From Rhizaria sp. SCN 62-66 (taxonomy: Eukaryota > Rhizaria, unplaced), in NCBI GenBank assembly GCA_001724265.1, contig MEDY01000442.1, positions 1-59,077 on the forward strand: a stretch of DNA of 59,077 bases. Reading direction: 5' to 3'. The translations under genes were made by a program, and so were the position numbers. Below, in pieces: positions 1 through 13,600 of this stretch. Numbering within the stretch: the first letter of the stretch is position 1; the number at the start of each line of letters is the position of its first letter. The notes beneath the pieces are model-generated. The model worked only from the letters and a program-made list of their open reading frames with translations. It searched no databases and was not told the DNA's origin.

Positions 1-483
1 CTCGTTGTGGTCCATGATGCCCTTGGAGGTGGTCATGATGACGAGGCCGAACTGACGAGCGGGGAGGAGCTTGGTGGCCCACTCCTCGATCGACTCGAGG
101 GGCATGTCGAAGCGGGGGGAGATGACACCGCACTTGTTGATGCGACCGTTGAGGTTGACGACGATCTTGCCGGAGCGGCGGTCATCGACGATCTCGAAGT
201 CGTCAATGTAGCCTATAAACAGCAGAGCAGAACAAAGAAAAAGAGACAGATTGGGTGAGCGCAAGGTTCAGCTTCCGAAAGCGAATGCGAGAGAGGACGA
301 GCTTGGAGGGCGCTTAAGGTTGCTGTGAAGAACTAAGAGTGAGGACGTACCGTGCTTCTGCATGCACTGGAGGTACTTGACAACGACCTTGGAGGAAGGG
401 CGGACGATCACCTGGCGGCGGCCACGGCGCTCGGCGTTGGAGATGTTGACGAGAGTGTTGTTGAGGGTAGAGATAAGAACCAT
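1..483 (-). CDS. RPS15A: Cytosolic small-subunit ribosomal protein uS8 (RPS15A/RPS22), 3' end outside the window
   Basis: This is a component of the 40S ribosomal subunit. Exon 1 is 483-351 and exon 2 is 212-1, with an AT-rich intron at 213-350 (donor GTACGT, acceptor TATAG, phase 1). The spliced product gives residues 1 to 115 of an expected 130. It starts [18 protein letters not shown] and keeps the family segments [32 protein letters not shown] and LLPARQFG, ending at GIMDHNE at the window edge. About 15 C-terminal residues are therefore missing from view. The start ATG at 483-481 matches the usual uS8 N-terminus. A pyrimidine-rich stretch ending in CAG lies a few bases upstream of the ATG and could be a 5'-UTR splice acceptor, but no matching GTAYG donor was seen. 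The gene diverges from the giant coiled-coil gene across 1.2 kb. Confidence 0.96.
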
Positions 484-1666
484 CTTTTTTCTGGGGAGCG
501 AAGGCGAAAGCGGGAGGAGCAAGGATGAGAGCGGGAGCGGGAGTGGGGTGAGAAGGAATTTAATAAGGTAGGGTACATGTATAGTGGTGTTAGAAAGCGC
601 AGCCTGTGCATTGAGCGGGGCACGGCGCCCCCGCGAAAGAGTGGCCAAGACCACCCAGAGGGAGTGAAGGTGGTACCCCGCAACCAGGCTCCACAGATGG
701 CACATAAACTGAATAGCGCCTGCATACTTTGCTAAAGACAGATACACACGTCTAAAACCATCAAACAAAATAAAAACACGCGTGACGGTCGTTTCACATC
801 CACTTAGAACGATTTCCTCTCGGCCTCAAAGCTTGCCTCTGCTCGGCCTCCCCACTCTCGGGACCTGGTGCGGGACGAAACGACCTAACTTTAAAAAGGA
901 AGCCGCGAGAGTTCGACTGGGAGCTGGACTGGGACCGAGACGAGCAGAGGTTTGTTGTCGGTCTCGGTCGGTCGGTCAGTCCGGCCCACAGAGCTTTGCT
1001 CTCCCCTCGACAAATCACACACACTGGGGAAGTTGTGATTGCGAGGCACGGGAGGTCGAGCTGAGAGCGTATATTGCTGCAATTCGTATCATAGGCAAAT
1101 AATGGAGCTTGGAAGCTAGTTTCGCTATTTTGGTGACTGTTGTCGGAATTGGCACCCTGTTTCATACGAAGAAACCGTAGACGGAGGATGCTGTGACTTG
1201 CTTGGCGCGCGGTGAAAATGATCCCCCAGAGGGGTCTCTTCAACCACTGTCAGGATTTAGACGCTTTCTGAAACAACTATTTCACGTTAATAACGATCTA
1301 CTGCAATCCTGCGTGTGTCCGCATTGATGTTACCTTGAATCTGACCGCTTATCTACTTTGGCTGACTCAGATTTTCTGCTCCTCCTGCGTACGACGCGTC
1401 ACCACCTTATCTTCTACATAGCTCTGTCTAACCTTGTCCGCTCATAATCGCACATTGATATCTTTATTTTGTATCTCCTTTTCCTCCTTTCTTTGCTTTC
1501 TAGCAGTCACCTGACCTTTTGAACAACTTGTAATCGCGTCGTTTGACATCCCCGACGAGACCCTTCTCATCGTCTCGCCTCGTTTCGCACTTGCACTAGC
1601 TCCGCTTCTGCTGTGTCCACCGCGCCACTGCTGTCTCCCTGAGCGCACCCCGCTTCCCTCACTTCG
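484..1666. other. Divergent intergenic region (uS8 / giant coiled-coil gene)
   Basis: This 1.18-kb stretch should hold the 5' UTRs and promoters of the two divergent genes. The roughly 200 bases before the ATG at 1667 are pyrimidine-rich on the plus strand, as for a leader. The short open frames on both strands show no recognisable domain. I see no RNA gene or repeat. Confidence 0.6.
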
Positions 1667-4600
1667 ATGGACTACTTCTCATCCATGTGGGGCGCCGCGC
1701 CCGCGCAGCCACAGCAGCCGCCGCAGCCGCCCGCCAACACAGCGGACGTTTCCGGCGGCCCTGGCCCTAACCACGCCCAGCCGGCCGCCGCCGCCGCTCC
1801 CGCCGAGACCCACGGCGGCCCCCACGCGACCCCGGCGCCCTCGGCCCCCGAAGCCGCGGGCCCGTCGTACGTGGCGTTGATCGACTCTGCGCTGCGCCGC
1901 GAGATGGACGAGCCCCATGACGACACGGGCGCCGCCGCGCTCGGCGCCTCGATGACGCACAACATCACGCAGTCTTGGGGCGCCCCCACAGCCCCCACCG
2001 CCGCTGCTACTGGTGCGACTCCCGCTTCTGCTCATTTCCACAGCCACGCTGACACCGCTGCGACCCCTGTGCAGCCGCCGCAGCCCTCGGTGGTCGTTGC
2101 GCAGCCCCAGGCGCAGTACCCGCAGGGCCAGGGCCTGCCGGGGCGCTACGCCTCGGCCACGCCCCCGCTGCCGCCCTCGGCCGCCCACAGCAGTCACACG
2201 GCCCAGCAGCAGCAGACGCAGCTGCCGGCGCGCCCGCCCTCCGCCGCGGGCTCGGGCGCGACGATCGCACACATGGAGGAGACACTGCGCGCCGCCGTGA
2301 CCGCGGCCGAGGCCTTCTCGGCGCCGCGCATCGCCGAGTTCGACACGCTGCGCCAGCAGCTCTCGCACCTATCGGCGCAGGTCGACGGTGTGCACGGTCA
2401 GAACTCCGACCTGCGCGGCCGCCTCGCGCGCGCCGCCGCCGAGCGCACGCGCCTCACCGCCGAGTGGGAGGCCGCCGAAGCCCGCGCCGCGTCGGCTGAG
2501 GCCACGGCGGGCGTACTGCACGCGCGCGTGGGCGCGCTGGCCGAGGAGCTGGCCGGCGAGCGCACCGAGCACGCCGCTCGCGAGGCTAAGTGGGGCGCGC
2601 AGGAGACGGAGCTGGCGCGCGCCGCCGCCGCCGCCGAGGCCCGCGAGGCCGCGCTCACGGCCCGGCTGCAGCAGCTCGAGCGCGACGCCGCTGAGACCGC
2701 TGAGGCCGCAGCCGCGGGCTCTGCTGCCGCTGACGCCGAGGCCGCCGCCGCCGCCGCCACTGCGCGCGCGGCCGCGCTCGAGCAGGAGCTGGCGCGTCTA
2801 TCCGCCGCTGAGGGCGCGGCGCGCGAGTACGCCGAGGCCGTGCGCGCACAGCTCGTAGAGCAGGGCGAGCAGTTCACGCAGCGCGACCACGCGCGTGACC
2901 TGCGCGAACGGGACCTCGTGCAGCAGCTCGACGCCGCCGCCGCCGCGTTCGCCGCCAGCGCCGGTGCAAACACCGAGGGCGAGAGCAGCGGCAGCAGCAA
3001 TGCGGCCGCGCTGGCTGCTGAGCTGGCCGGCGTGCGCGCGCGCCTGGCCGAGGCCGAGGCCGCGCTGGCCGCCGCCGCCGCCGACCGCGACGCCGTGGCT
3101 CAGGAGCGCGACGCCGCGCTGGCCGAGCGCGATCAGGTGGCCGCGACGTGGCAGGACTACGCCAGGGAGCAGCAGGACCGGCTCGAGGCCGAGCTCGCAC
3201 AGCTCCGCACCGAGCTCGCCGCCGCCGCTACCAACGCCAACGCCAACAACGACAGCGCGGCTGCTGCGGCTGAGATCGAGTCGCTGCGCGCCGAGCTGGC
3301 CGCCGCGCGCGAGGCCGCGGCCGACGCCGAGGACGCGCGCGCGCTCGTCGCCGCCGAGGCCGCCGAGGCCGCGCAGACCGCCGCCATGCTGCAGACCGAG
3401 CTGGACGCCGCGCGCACACGCCTTTCCGGCCTCGACAACAACAGCAACAACAGCAGCGACGAGGTGATTGGCGGTCTGCGGGCCGAGCTGGAGCAGGCGC
3501 GCGCCGCCGCGGCCGCGCTCGAGGCCGAGCTTGCCGCCAGCGCCGCCGAGGCCGCCGCAACGGCCGCCGCGCTACAGCAGGCGCAGGCCGAGAACGCCGC
3601 GCTCTCCGCCGCCGCGGCTGCCGCCGCCGTGGAGGGTGCGGCCAACACGGCCGCCGCGGCCGCGGCGAGCGAGGCCGTCGCGCTGGCGGAGCTTGAGGCG
3701 CGGCTGGCCGCGACTGCCGCCGAGGCGCAGCGCGCAGGCGAGGAGGCGGCCGCGCTGCGCGTGCGCGTGGCCGAGCTGTCCCAGGCCGCGGAGCAGCACG
3801 TCGAGGTTCAGCTGCAGCTCAACGACCGGCTCGGCGCCGCGCTGCAGCAGCTCGCCGACGCCGGTGGCAAGAGCAACAGCAACGCGCCTGCCGCGCCTGC
3901 TGAGACTGAGTCTAATAGCGGTGAGGCCGGCAGCGAGCTCGCTGCCCGCCTGGCCGCCGCCGAGGCCGCGCTGGCCGAGGCGCGCGAGGCCGTCGCGCAG
4001 CGCGACGCGACGCTGCAGCAGGGCGCCGAGGGCTATAACGCGCTCTACGCGCACGCCACGGGGCTCGCGGAGCAGCTCCAGAACCTCCAGGCTTCGGTCG
4101 CCGCAAGCGCCAGCAGTGCCGCCAACGCTGGCGCTCATCCTGAGCAGGAGGCCGGGGCCGCGGAGGCCGAATCCGAGTCTGCCGAGAAGAAGAGCGATGA
4201 CGCAACCACTGCTGCAGCCACTGCTGCTGCGGCGGCGGCGGCTGCGGAGGAGGTTGCCCGCGCTCAGGAGGCCGCCGCTGCCGCCGCCGATGCCGCGGCC
4301 GCCGCCATCGCGCGCGCTGAGGCTGCTGAGGCCGCTGCCGCCGCCGCTGAGGCCGCTCGCGCTGAGGCCGAGGCCGTCGCCGCCGCCGCCGAGGCCGCCA
4401 AGTTTGCTGCCGAGGAGGCCAAGGGCGCCGCCGAGTATGACAAGGCCGCCGCCGAGGCCCGCGCCGCCGCCGCCGAGGACGCCGCTGCCAACGCTGCCGT
4501 CACCGCCGCTGCCAATGCGGCCGGCAGCGCGTCGATGCTCACGGTCACCGCGCCCCCTCAGCCCTTCACTATGGGCGGCGACGGCGAGACCGAGGGCGAG

Positions 4601-7600
4601 ACGCTGTTCGCGGTGCCGAACGAGACGGCCGACGCCGAGGCCGCGGCCATCGCCGCAGTGGACTCCGCCTTCGGTTCGCCGGCCGTGCACGACCCCAGCG
4701 AGCAGGGCCTGGGCGCCCACGGCCACGACGCCGAGGCGCACGGCCATGGCCACGGCGCCAGCGGGCTCAACGGCTACTTCGACACGCCCTTCGCCGTCCC
4801 CACCGACAACAACAGCTACGCTCTCCCGCACGCACACGCCGACTCGAGCGCTGGCACTGCCACTGCCACTGCCACTGCCACTGCCACTGAGACTGCGACT
4901 GAAACTGAGGTCGCCGCACTGCGTGCCGAGCTGGCCGCCGCGCGCGACGCCGCCGCCGCTGCCGAGGCCGCTATGGCCGCTGCCGAGGCCGCCAAGGCTG
5001 CGGCCGAGGAGGAGGCCGAGGCCGCTGCGCTGCGCGCGTGGGCAGAGCAAGAGCAGGCGGCCGAGGCCGCGCAGCTGCAGCTGCAGCTCAGCACGGCCCA
5101 GGGCCAGCTCAGCGAGGCCCACGGTCAGATCTCCGCCGCCCACGGTCAGCTGGCCGCGGCGCAGGGCGAAGTCGAGGCACTCAGGGCCCTCGTCGCGTCG
5201 CTCGAGGCCGCCGCCGCCGCTACCACTGCGTCTGCCGCAGCTCCTGCTCAGGACGGTGAGACTAAGTCTGCCTTGGGCTCCGACCATGTTGCTCCAGCTA
5301 CAGCTGTTTCTGTCACTACTGTCGACGGCGCTGCCCCTGTCGAGCTGCAGCAGCAGCACCAGCAGCAGGAAGCGAACCCCTTCGCCGTCCCGACGCACGG
5401 CAACGGCGCCTTTGCGCCTGTCGCGGAGACCGGCTTCGCTGCCGACAGCTTCGCTGCCGACGGCGGCCTGGACCTGGGTCTGGGCGGGGGCGTCGACGTC
5501 GACGCGCTTTTCGGCGGCGACGACGCCGGCTTCGCGAGCACCGACTCGGCCAACCCGTTCGCCTCGGTCGCCACCTCGGACCCCTTCGCCGGCGCCGCCG
5601 ACCCCTTCGCGGCCCCCATGCCCGTGCCCTCCGCCGCAGACTTCGCTGCCACTGCCCCTGCCACTGATGCTGCTGTTGAGGCTGATGCCGCCAACCCCTT
5701 TGGTGCGCCCGTCGAGAGTGACCCTTTCAGTGCGCCTGTCGAGAGCAATCCTTTCGGTGCGCCGGCTGACGCGAGTAATCCTTTCGGCGCCTCCGTGGCC
5801 GACGCTGCCAACCCCTTCGGCGCCCCCGTGGCTGATGGCAACAACCCCTTCGGCGCCCCTGCCACCGCTGCTGCCGACCCCTTCGGTGCTCCCATCAACG
5901 GTGACTTCGGCTTCGGCGGCGACCTGAACGCCAATGACGACGACGGCATGCTGCCGACAGCCGACGACATCGCCGCCGCCGAGCCCATCGCTGCCGCTGC
6001 TACCACCGCGGCCACTGCGACGACGACTGCGGTCGAGAGCGACAGTGCTGAGCCGATGGTGCCGGCCACAGTCGCCGCCGCCGCTGAGGCCGCCGCCGCC
6101 GAGGCCCGCGCCGAGGCTGCTGCCGCCCGCGCGGAGACCGAGGCCGCCCGGGCCGCGGCAGTCGCCGCCGAGGCCGCTGCCGCCGAGGCCGCCGCCGCCA
6201 AGAACGCCGCGGAGCACGAGGTCGAGCTTGCGCGCGCCGCCGCCGCAAAGGCCGACGCCCGCGCTGCCCAGCTCGAGGCCGCCCTTGCCGCCGCCGCCAC
6301 TTCCGCTGCTGCTGAGCCTGCTGTCGCTGCGCCTGTTGCTGAGGAGGACGACGGCGTTGCCTTCCACTGGCAGGCCGAGTCTGAGCCCGCTGCCGCCGCA
6401 GCTGCTGCCGTTGGTGCTGATGTCAACCCCTTCGGCCCCGTTTGTGGCGACGCCGCTGCCGCCCTCGACATCGACAACGACGACAACGGCGCCTTCGGTC
6501 TGTTCGGCAGCGACACCAACGCTACCAATGCTAACACCGCCGAGGCCGACGGGGCCTTCTCGTTCCCCCAGGACGCAGGCTTCGGCCCTTCAGCCGCGGA
6601 CCCCTTCGCCGCCCCCTTCTCCGCGCTCGGCGCTGCTGCCACCGCGAACGCCGCCGCGGAGGCCGCTGAGGCCGACGCCGCCGCCATGCCGGCGCCGCTC
6701 AACTCTAGCATCATCCAGTTCGCCTTCCCGGGCGCCAACGACGACGATGACGGCGAGGGCGAGGCTGGCAACGCTGGCGACGACGGCGGCATTCTCGCCG
6801 TCCTCGGCCACGAGCCCGCGCCCGCCGTGCACTCGCACTCAAGCCGCGGCCACAGCCTCAGCCACACGCCCGTGCCCGGCCTCTCGGCCGCCGATACCGA
6901 GGCCGCCGCCGCCGCTGCTGCTGAGCTGGCCGCGCTGCGGTCGCAAGTCGCGGCACTGCAGCAGCAGCAGCACGCCGCCGAGGCCGCCCTCGCGGAGGCC
7001 ACCGCGCGCGCCGCTGCCGCCGAAGCCACGGCCGCTGACGCCGCGGCTCTGGTGGCCGCCGAGCGCGACGCCGCTCTGGCCCGCGCCGCCGCGGCTGAGT
7101 CCGCCGCCGCTGCCGCCAGCGCCGCGGCCAGCGCCGCCAGTGCCGCGGCCGGTGGCGACGCAAGCGCGCTGGTGGCACAGCTGCAGAGCGCGCAGGCTGA
7201 GGGCGCCGCCAAGGACGAGGTGATCACGCGCTTCGAGGCCGCGCTCGACAAGGTCAAGACGCAGGCCAAGGCCAAGCTCGCCGCGCTGCGCGACGAGAAG
7301 CAGCTCGCCACCGACCGCGCCGACGCCGCCGAGGCCGCGCTCGCCGCCGCACAGGCCGCCGCGCATGCCGCGCACTCGGATGCGCAGGCCGGCGACTCGA
7401 CCGCCGCTGTCGACGCTGAGGCCGCTGCCGCTGCGGCGGCGCGTCTGGCCGAGGTCGAGGGCCAACTGGCCGCCGCCGTGGCCGCCGCAGACGCCGCGCG
7501 CGCCGAGGCGGCTCAAGCGCAGGCGCAGGTCGCCGCGGCGCAGGCGCAGTGGACGGCCTGGGAGCAGGAGCTCTCGGCCGCGCGCGCCGACGCCGCCGCC

Positions 7601-10600
7601 GCGCGCGCTGAGGCCGCGACTGCCTCCGCCGAGGCCACCGCCGCGCAGCTCGAGCTGGCGACGGCGACGGCCGCGCTGGCCGCCGCACAGACCGCGGCCG
7701 CCGAGGCCGAGGCCCGCGTGGCCGCCGCCGAGGCTGCTGCGCAGGCCGCCACCGCCGCCACCGAGGCCGCTGCCGACGAGGCCGAGGCCGCACGCGCGCA
7801 GGCGGCCGCGACAGCGCAGCAGCTCGCCGACGCGCAGGCGCAACTGGCCGCGCTGGCCGCCGCCGACTCGGAGCGCGTCGCGCTGGCCGCCGCGCTCGAG
7901 GCCGCGCGCGCCGCCGCGACCGCCGCCGAAGAGGCCCGGGCCGCGGCCGAGTCTGCGCGCGCCGAGGTCGAGGCCGGCAAGACCGCCGCCGAGGCCGCCG
8001 CGGCGCAAGCCAACGAGCACGCGGCGGCGACGGCGGCCGCGCTCGTGGCGCGCGAGGCACAGTTCCAGGAGGCCCATGCGCAGTATGCGGCTGCGCACGC
8101 CGCCGCCGTGGCCGCCGCCGAGGCCGCGCAGGCGCAGGCCGCCGGGCTGACGGCCCAGCTGCAGGCGCAGGCGGAGCAGACGCAGGAGCAGACTCAGCAA
8201 CTCCAGGCCCAACTCCAGGCGCAGGCCGAGGCCAACGCCGCCGCAGAGCAGGCCAAGGCCGCTGCTGAGGAGGCCAAGGCTGCCGCTGAGGCCGCCGCGC
8301 GCGACGCTGCCGCGCGCGCTGCTGCTCTGGAGCAGGAGGTCGCCGCTCTCTCTGCTTCGGCCGCCGCCGCTGCTGCTGCCGCTGAGGCCGCCGCCGCCGC
8401 TGTGGCTGCTGCGCGCGCCGAGTGGGACAGCGACGAGCGTCTGGCGCGCGAGCTGGTCCAAGACGAGCTGGCAGCCGCCGAGGGCGCGCGCCGCGACGCC
8501 GCCGCCGAGGCCGACCGCCTGCGCGAGGACGTCGCCGCCGCGCGCGCCGAGGCCGCCGCGCTCGAGCACCAACTCGCGCAGGCGCGCGCTGACGCAGACG
8601 CCGCCGCCGCTAACGCCGCTGCTGCAAACGCTTCTGCTGCACCCGTGGATCCGTTCGCCAGCGCCGTGCCCGCCATCCCGGTTGCCGTGGCTGTGTCCGC
8701 GCCCGCGGCGGGCGACGCGACGCTGGCGCTCGACTCACTCTTCGGCGGCGTGGCCGAGGCGCCGCCAGTCGCCGTCGCGCTGCTTGACGGCAACGCCACC
8801 GCCAGCGCGGTGGGCGGGGCGGATCCCTTCGCCTTCCCGCTCATGCCGCCCGTCGGCACCGCTGTCGCTGCTGCTGAGGCTGAGACTGCGGTCCCCAAGG
8901 AGGCGGACAACGACTTCTTCGGCGGCGGCTTCGGCGGCTTCGGTGCCAACGACGACTCCGCCATCGCTGCTGCTGCGCCCGCATTCCCCGTGTTCGGCGA
9001 GTTCCCCACTGCTGCCTTCCCCGCAGACGATGACGTCACCGTCACCACTAACACCGCCACTGCGACTGCCGCCGCCACCGAGGCCGCTGAGGCCGCCGAG
9101 GCCGCGGCCGAGGAGGTCGCGGCCCTGCGCGCCGCGCTGGCCGCGGCCGAGTCGAGCGCTGACGCCCTGCGCGCGCAGCTGGCCGACGCGGCCGACGCCA
9201 CCGCCGCGGCCGAGGGTGCGGCCGCCGAGGCCAGCGCCGACGCTGACGCCGCGCGCGCCGCCGTCGTCACTGCGCGCCTGCAGCTCGAGGTGCTGCAGGA
9301 GCGCTATGCCGCCGAGAAGGAGCAACTCCTCGCCGCCGCCGCTGCCAACAACGCTCCTGCCGCTGCGGAGCCCGAGGCCGCTGTGATGCCGGCGATGCCG
9401 GCCTTCTTCGGCGAGGACGCCAGCGCCGCCTCTGTGCCGGTCACCGTCACGGTGCAGGGCGAGGCGGCGGCCCAGGCGGAGCCGGAGAGCACCGTCTTCG
9501 GCCTCTTCGGCACGCCGCTCATCGCGCCCACCGCCGCCGCCGAGCCCTCGGCAGCGACAGCGACTGCTGGTGACATGGGCGGCATGGGAGGTAACGGGGA
9601 CTTCGACCTCAGCGACAACCTCGTGCCCTTCTGGGGCTCCGAGGCCGCTGAGCCCGCGCCCGTGGCCGTGGCCGTCTCCAACGCCACCGACCCCTTCGCG
9701 GCCCCCGTAAACTCCGTGGACCCCTTCGCCGCGAACGCTGACCCCTTCGCCGCTAACGCCGACCCCTTCGCTCCCGCTGCCGCGACCCCCGCTGCTGCTG
9801 CTGAGACTGCGACTGCAACGGAGGACGCCGATGCTGCCACCGCCGCCGCCACCGCCGCCGCTGCTGCCGCCGCTGTTGCTGCCTCTGCTGCCCGCATCGC
9901 CGAGCTCGAGGCTGAGCTGGCCGCCACGCGCGCCGCCGCGGCCGAATCCGCTGCGGCGGCGCCGTCCGCGGAGTCCGTGGAGACGCTGCAGGCCGAGCTG
10001 CACTCGGCGCAGTCCGAGCTGGGCCGCACGCGCGCGTCGCTGAGCCTCACCGAGAGCGCGCGCGCCAACGCCGAGGACTACGCCACGCGCCTGCAGACGG
10101 AGCTGGCCGCCGCCAAGGCGCAGCTTGCCGCCGCTCAGACCGCTCCGGCCTCGGCTGCGCAGGCTGTACACGAACCGGAGGTGGCGGGCGCCATCGGCAA
10201 CTACTTCAGCGAGATCGTCGCTCCCGCCTCGGAGCCCGAAGCCGCGCCTGCTGAGCCCACCGCTGCCCCCGCCGCCCCCACGGTCAGCGAGGACGAGATC
10301 GCCGCGGCCCGCGCGCGCGTGGCTGCGCTCGAGGCCGAGCTGGCGGCGGCGCAGACCGAGGCCGCGACCGCGCGCGCCGAGTCGGCCGCGCTGCAGGAGG
10401 GCGCGGACAAGCTGATCGAGAAGTACACACGCGCCGTGGACAAGATCAAGGAGCTGCGCGGCACCAAGGAGCAGCTGGAGGCCGCCAAGGCCCAGCTCGA
10501 GGGCGCGCTCGCCGCCGCCAGCGCCGAGACCGCCGCCGCGCAGGCCCAGGCCGCCGCTGCCGCCGCCGCCGCCTCGGCCGCCTCCGCGCTCGCGCTTGAG

Positions 10601-13600
10601 GCCCCCACGCCCATGTCTCTGCCCATGCCATCCGACCCCGCTGCGACGGCGGCGGCGACTGAGGCCGAGGCTGACGTCGTGTCGCCCACGCTCGCGGGCG
10701 CTTTCCCCGACTGGGGCTCTTGGGGCTCCGACAACACCGCCGCTGCCGAGGCCGCCGAGCCCACGGTCCCCGCGACCACCGGCGGGGCCGAGGACGCTGA
10801 CATGGAGGAGGTCGAGGAGGTCGTCAACGTCGAGGTCGCGCTCGACGACTTCAACAACAACACTGCCAACGCCAGCGCGAACACCGCGAGCACTGTGAGC
10901 GCCGAGGCGCTGGCCGCGGCCGAGGCGCACGCGCACAGCGCCGCCGCCGAGGCCGCCGCGCTGCGCGACGAGGCCTCCGCGCTTAAGGACGCCGTCGAGG
11001 CGCTCGAGGGCGACGTGGCGCTGGCGCGCGAGCGCGAGGCCGCCGCCACGGCCGCCGCGGCGCGCGAGCTGGACACGGTGCGCGCCGAGCTCACCGAGGC
11101 CTACGCGCAGCTCAACGCACTCCGCCGCGACGCCGCCATCGCCGCCGCCGCCACCGCCGCCGTCAACGCCGGCTCTGTCGCCACTGGAGGCCTCGCTGAC
11201 AGCGAGCTGCCCGCGAACGCGAGCATGGCGCTGAGCGAGGCCGACGCGGCAGCCGCCGTGGTGGAGCGCGACGCCGCCGTGGCGCGTGTGCGCGCGCTCG
11301 AGGCCGTGCAGGTCGAGCTGGAGGCCAAGCTCGCGGAGCTGCAGACGGCGCTGGGCGATGTGTCGGGCGCGATGTCGGCGCAGCAGGGCCAGATGCAGGC
11401 TGCGCAGGAGCAGTGGACGGCGCAGCTCGTGCAGTACCAGCAGCAGGTGCAGCAGCAGATGTCCGCGCAGGCGCAGCAGCAGGCCGCGCAGCAGGCGGCG
11501 CTCATGGCCGCCGTGGGGCTGGATCCCGCCGCGCCGCTGCCTGAGGACGTGCAGGCCCGCGCCGCGCAGTACTACCAGGCGCAGGCCGAGGCCGCCGCCG
11601 CCGCCGCCGCCGCCGCCGCTGCTGCTACTGCTGAGGCTGCTCCCGCTGCGGCCGCCGCCACCGAGGCTGAGACTGCGGCCGCTGTTCCCGAGGGTGCCGC
11701 GCCAGTGAGCACCCACCATGACGCCGACGCCGACGCTGACTTCGCCAACGCCTTCGACGGCATCGGCGGCAGCGCCGAGCCCGAGGTTCACGCTCAGACT
11801 GAGGCTGCTCCCGAGGCCGTTGACACCGACGCCGCCGCTGTCGGCGTGCTGTCCGCTGCGGCCGACGCCGTCGCCAACGACATCGAGGCCGAGTTCGCTG
11901 CTGCCGCGGTTGACGCTGCTGCTGCCGCTGAGGCTGCCGCTGCTGCTGAGGCCGCCGCTGCTGCTGCTGCTGCTGCTGTTGCGGCGCCTGAGGCGGCTCC
12001 CGAGGCTGTCCCTGAGGCAGTCGCTGAGCCTGCAGCTCCAGAGTCCGCGGCCCCCGAGTCCGCTGACGTTGACGCTGCTGCTGCTGCTGCTGGAACCGAG
12101 CCCGCCGCTGCTGACACCGACGCCGCTGCCGCCGCCGCCGCTGCCGCTGCCGAGCGCACGGCCGCTTACGCAGCACTCGCGGCTGACGACCTGGCCGCGC
12201 GGCTGGTTGCGCTCGAGGGCCAGTTCGGGCAGTACCAGGCGCAGTGCGGCGCGCAGATGCAGCAGTACCACGCCGCGGCCGCGCAGGCCACGGAGCAGGT
12301 CGCGCAGTATTACGCCGCCGGGCAGCAGGTCCAAGAGCACGCCGCCGCGCTCGCCGCGCAGGTGCAGCAGCTCCAGCAGCAGCTCCACGACGCAGAGGCC
12401 CGCGCCGCCGCCGCCCCCGCTGACGCGACTGCCGCCGAGTCCGACTCCTCGTCTGCGCCTGCCGTGTCGATGCCCGCTCCGGCCCCGGCCCCCGTGGTCG
12501 CGAACGGCGGCGACGACTCGAGCGTCGGCGTAGCGACCGAGGCCGTGCAGGTGCTGGCGGTCGAGGTGGCGGCGTGCCGCGCGGCGCTGGCCGTGCGCGA
12601 CGTGTACATCGCCGAGCAGGCCAAGCGCCTCGAGATGCTCCGCGGACTCGAGTCCGCCAAGCTCGCAGAGGACGCCGAGAAGCGCAAGCGCGAAGCCGCC
12701 GCCAAGGCCGCCGCCAAGGCCGCCAAGGAGGCCGCCGAGGAGGCCGCACGCGCCAAGAGCAAGACACTGATGGGCCGCATGTTCGGCCCGAAGCCGAAGC
12801 AGTGGCAGCCCGGAGACCCCGACTCGGAGGACGAGGGCGCTCACCCGGCGCTGCCGCCCATGCCGGCCTCGGAGCTGGCCTTCGGCACCGAGCTGGGCGC
12901 TCCCCCCGCCGCCGTGCCCGCGCGCGGCGCGCTGTGGGCCGCCGTGGCCGCCGCGGGTCCCTTGGCGCGCGTGGACCCCGCGGCCGTGCTGGCCGACACC
13001 GACGGCACCGCGGTCTCGGTCGCCGGCACGCCCGCCGCGTCCACCGCGCTCTCGGCGGTACTCTCGGCGCCGCCCGTCGTGACGGTGAGCAACAAGTTCC
13101 AGCGCAAGGAGCGCGGCGTGTCGTCGCGCTACGCTATCGAGCAGGACGACATAGTTGCCGACGCCGCGGCCGCCGCCGACGATGCTGCCGCTGCTGCTGC
13201 TGCCGCCGCGCTCATGGCCGCCGCCGCCGCGCCCGCGTTCCCCGACGCCACGATGCTCGGCGGCGACGCCGGCATGGACTCGGCCGCCGCCGCCGCCGCC
13301 ACGCCCGTGTCCGCCGCGGCCAACCCCTGGCTGGCGGGCTCTGACGCCGCCGCCTCCGAGGCCGGCGGCGCCCCCGGCGGCTTCGGCGGCGCCATGGCCG
13401 TGGCCCGCCGCGCCGCGCCGCGCTCAGCCGCGTCCTCCGCCGCGTCCGCAGCCGGCGACGACGCCGCGCTCGAGACGGACGGTTTCCCGGGCGCCAGCTC
13501 CGTTGCCGACAAGCTCAAACAACTCAAGGAGAAGCGCGAGCGCGAGCGCCAGGCGCGCCAGGCCGCCGCCGCCGCCGCCGCGGACGCCGCACTCACCGGC

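Noticed and set aside
8735-12844. 1369-codon open frame antisense to the giant coiled-coil gene, and similar long antisense frames at 3572-6367 and 5248-7311
   Set aside because: In very GC-rich Ala-coding DNA stop codons are rare on both strands. The predicted products are Arg/Gly/Ala-rich strings without motifs, while the sense frame carries organised motifs and a tail anchor.
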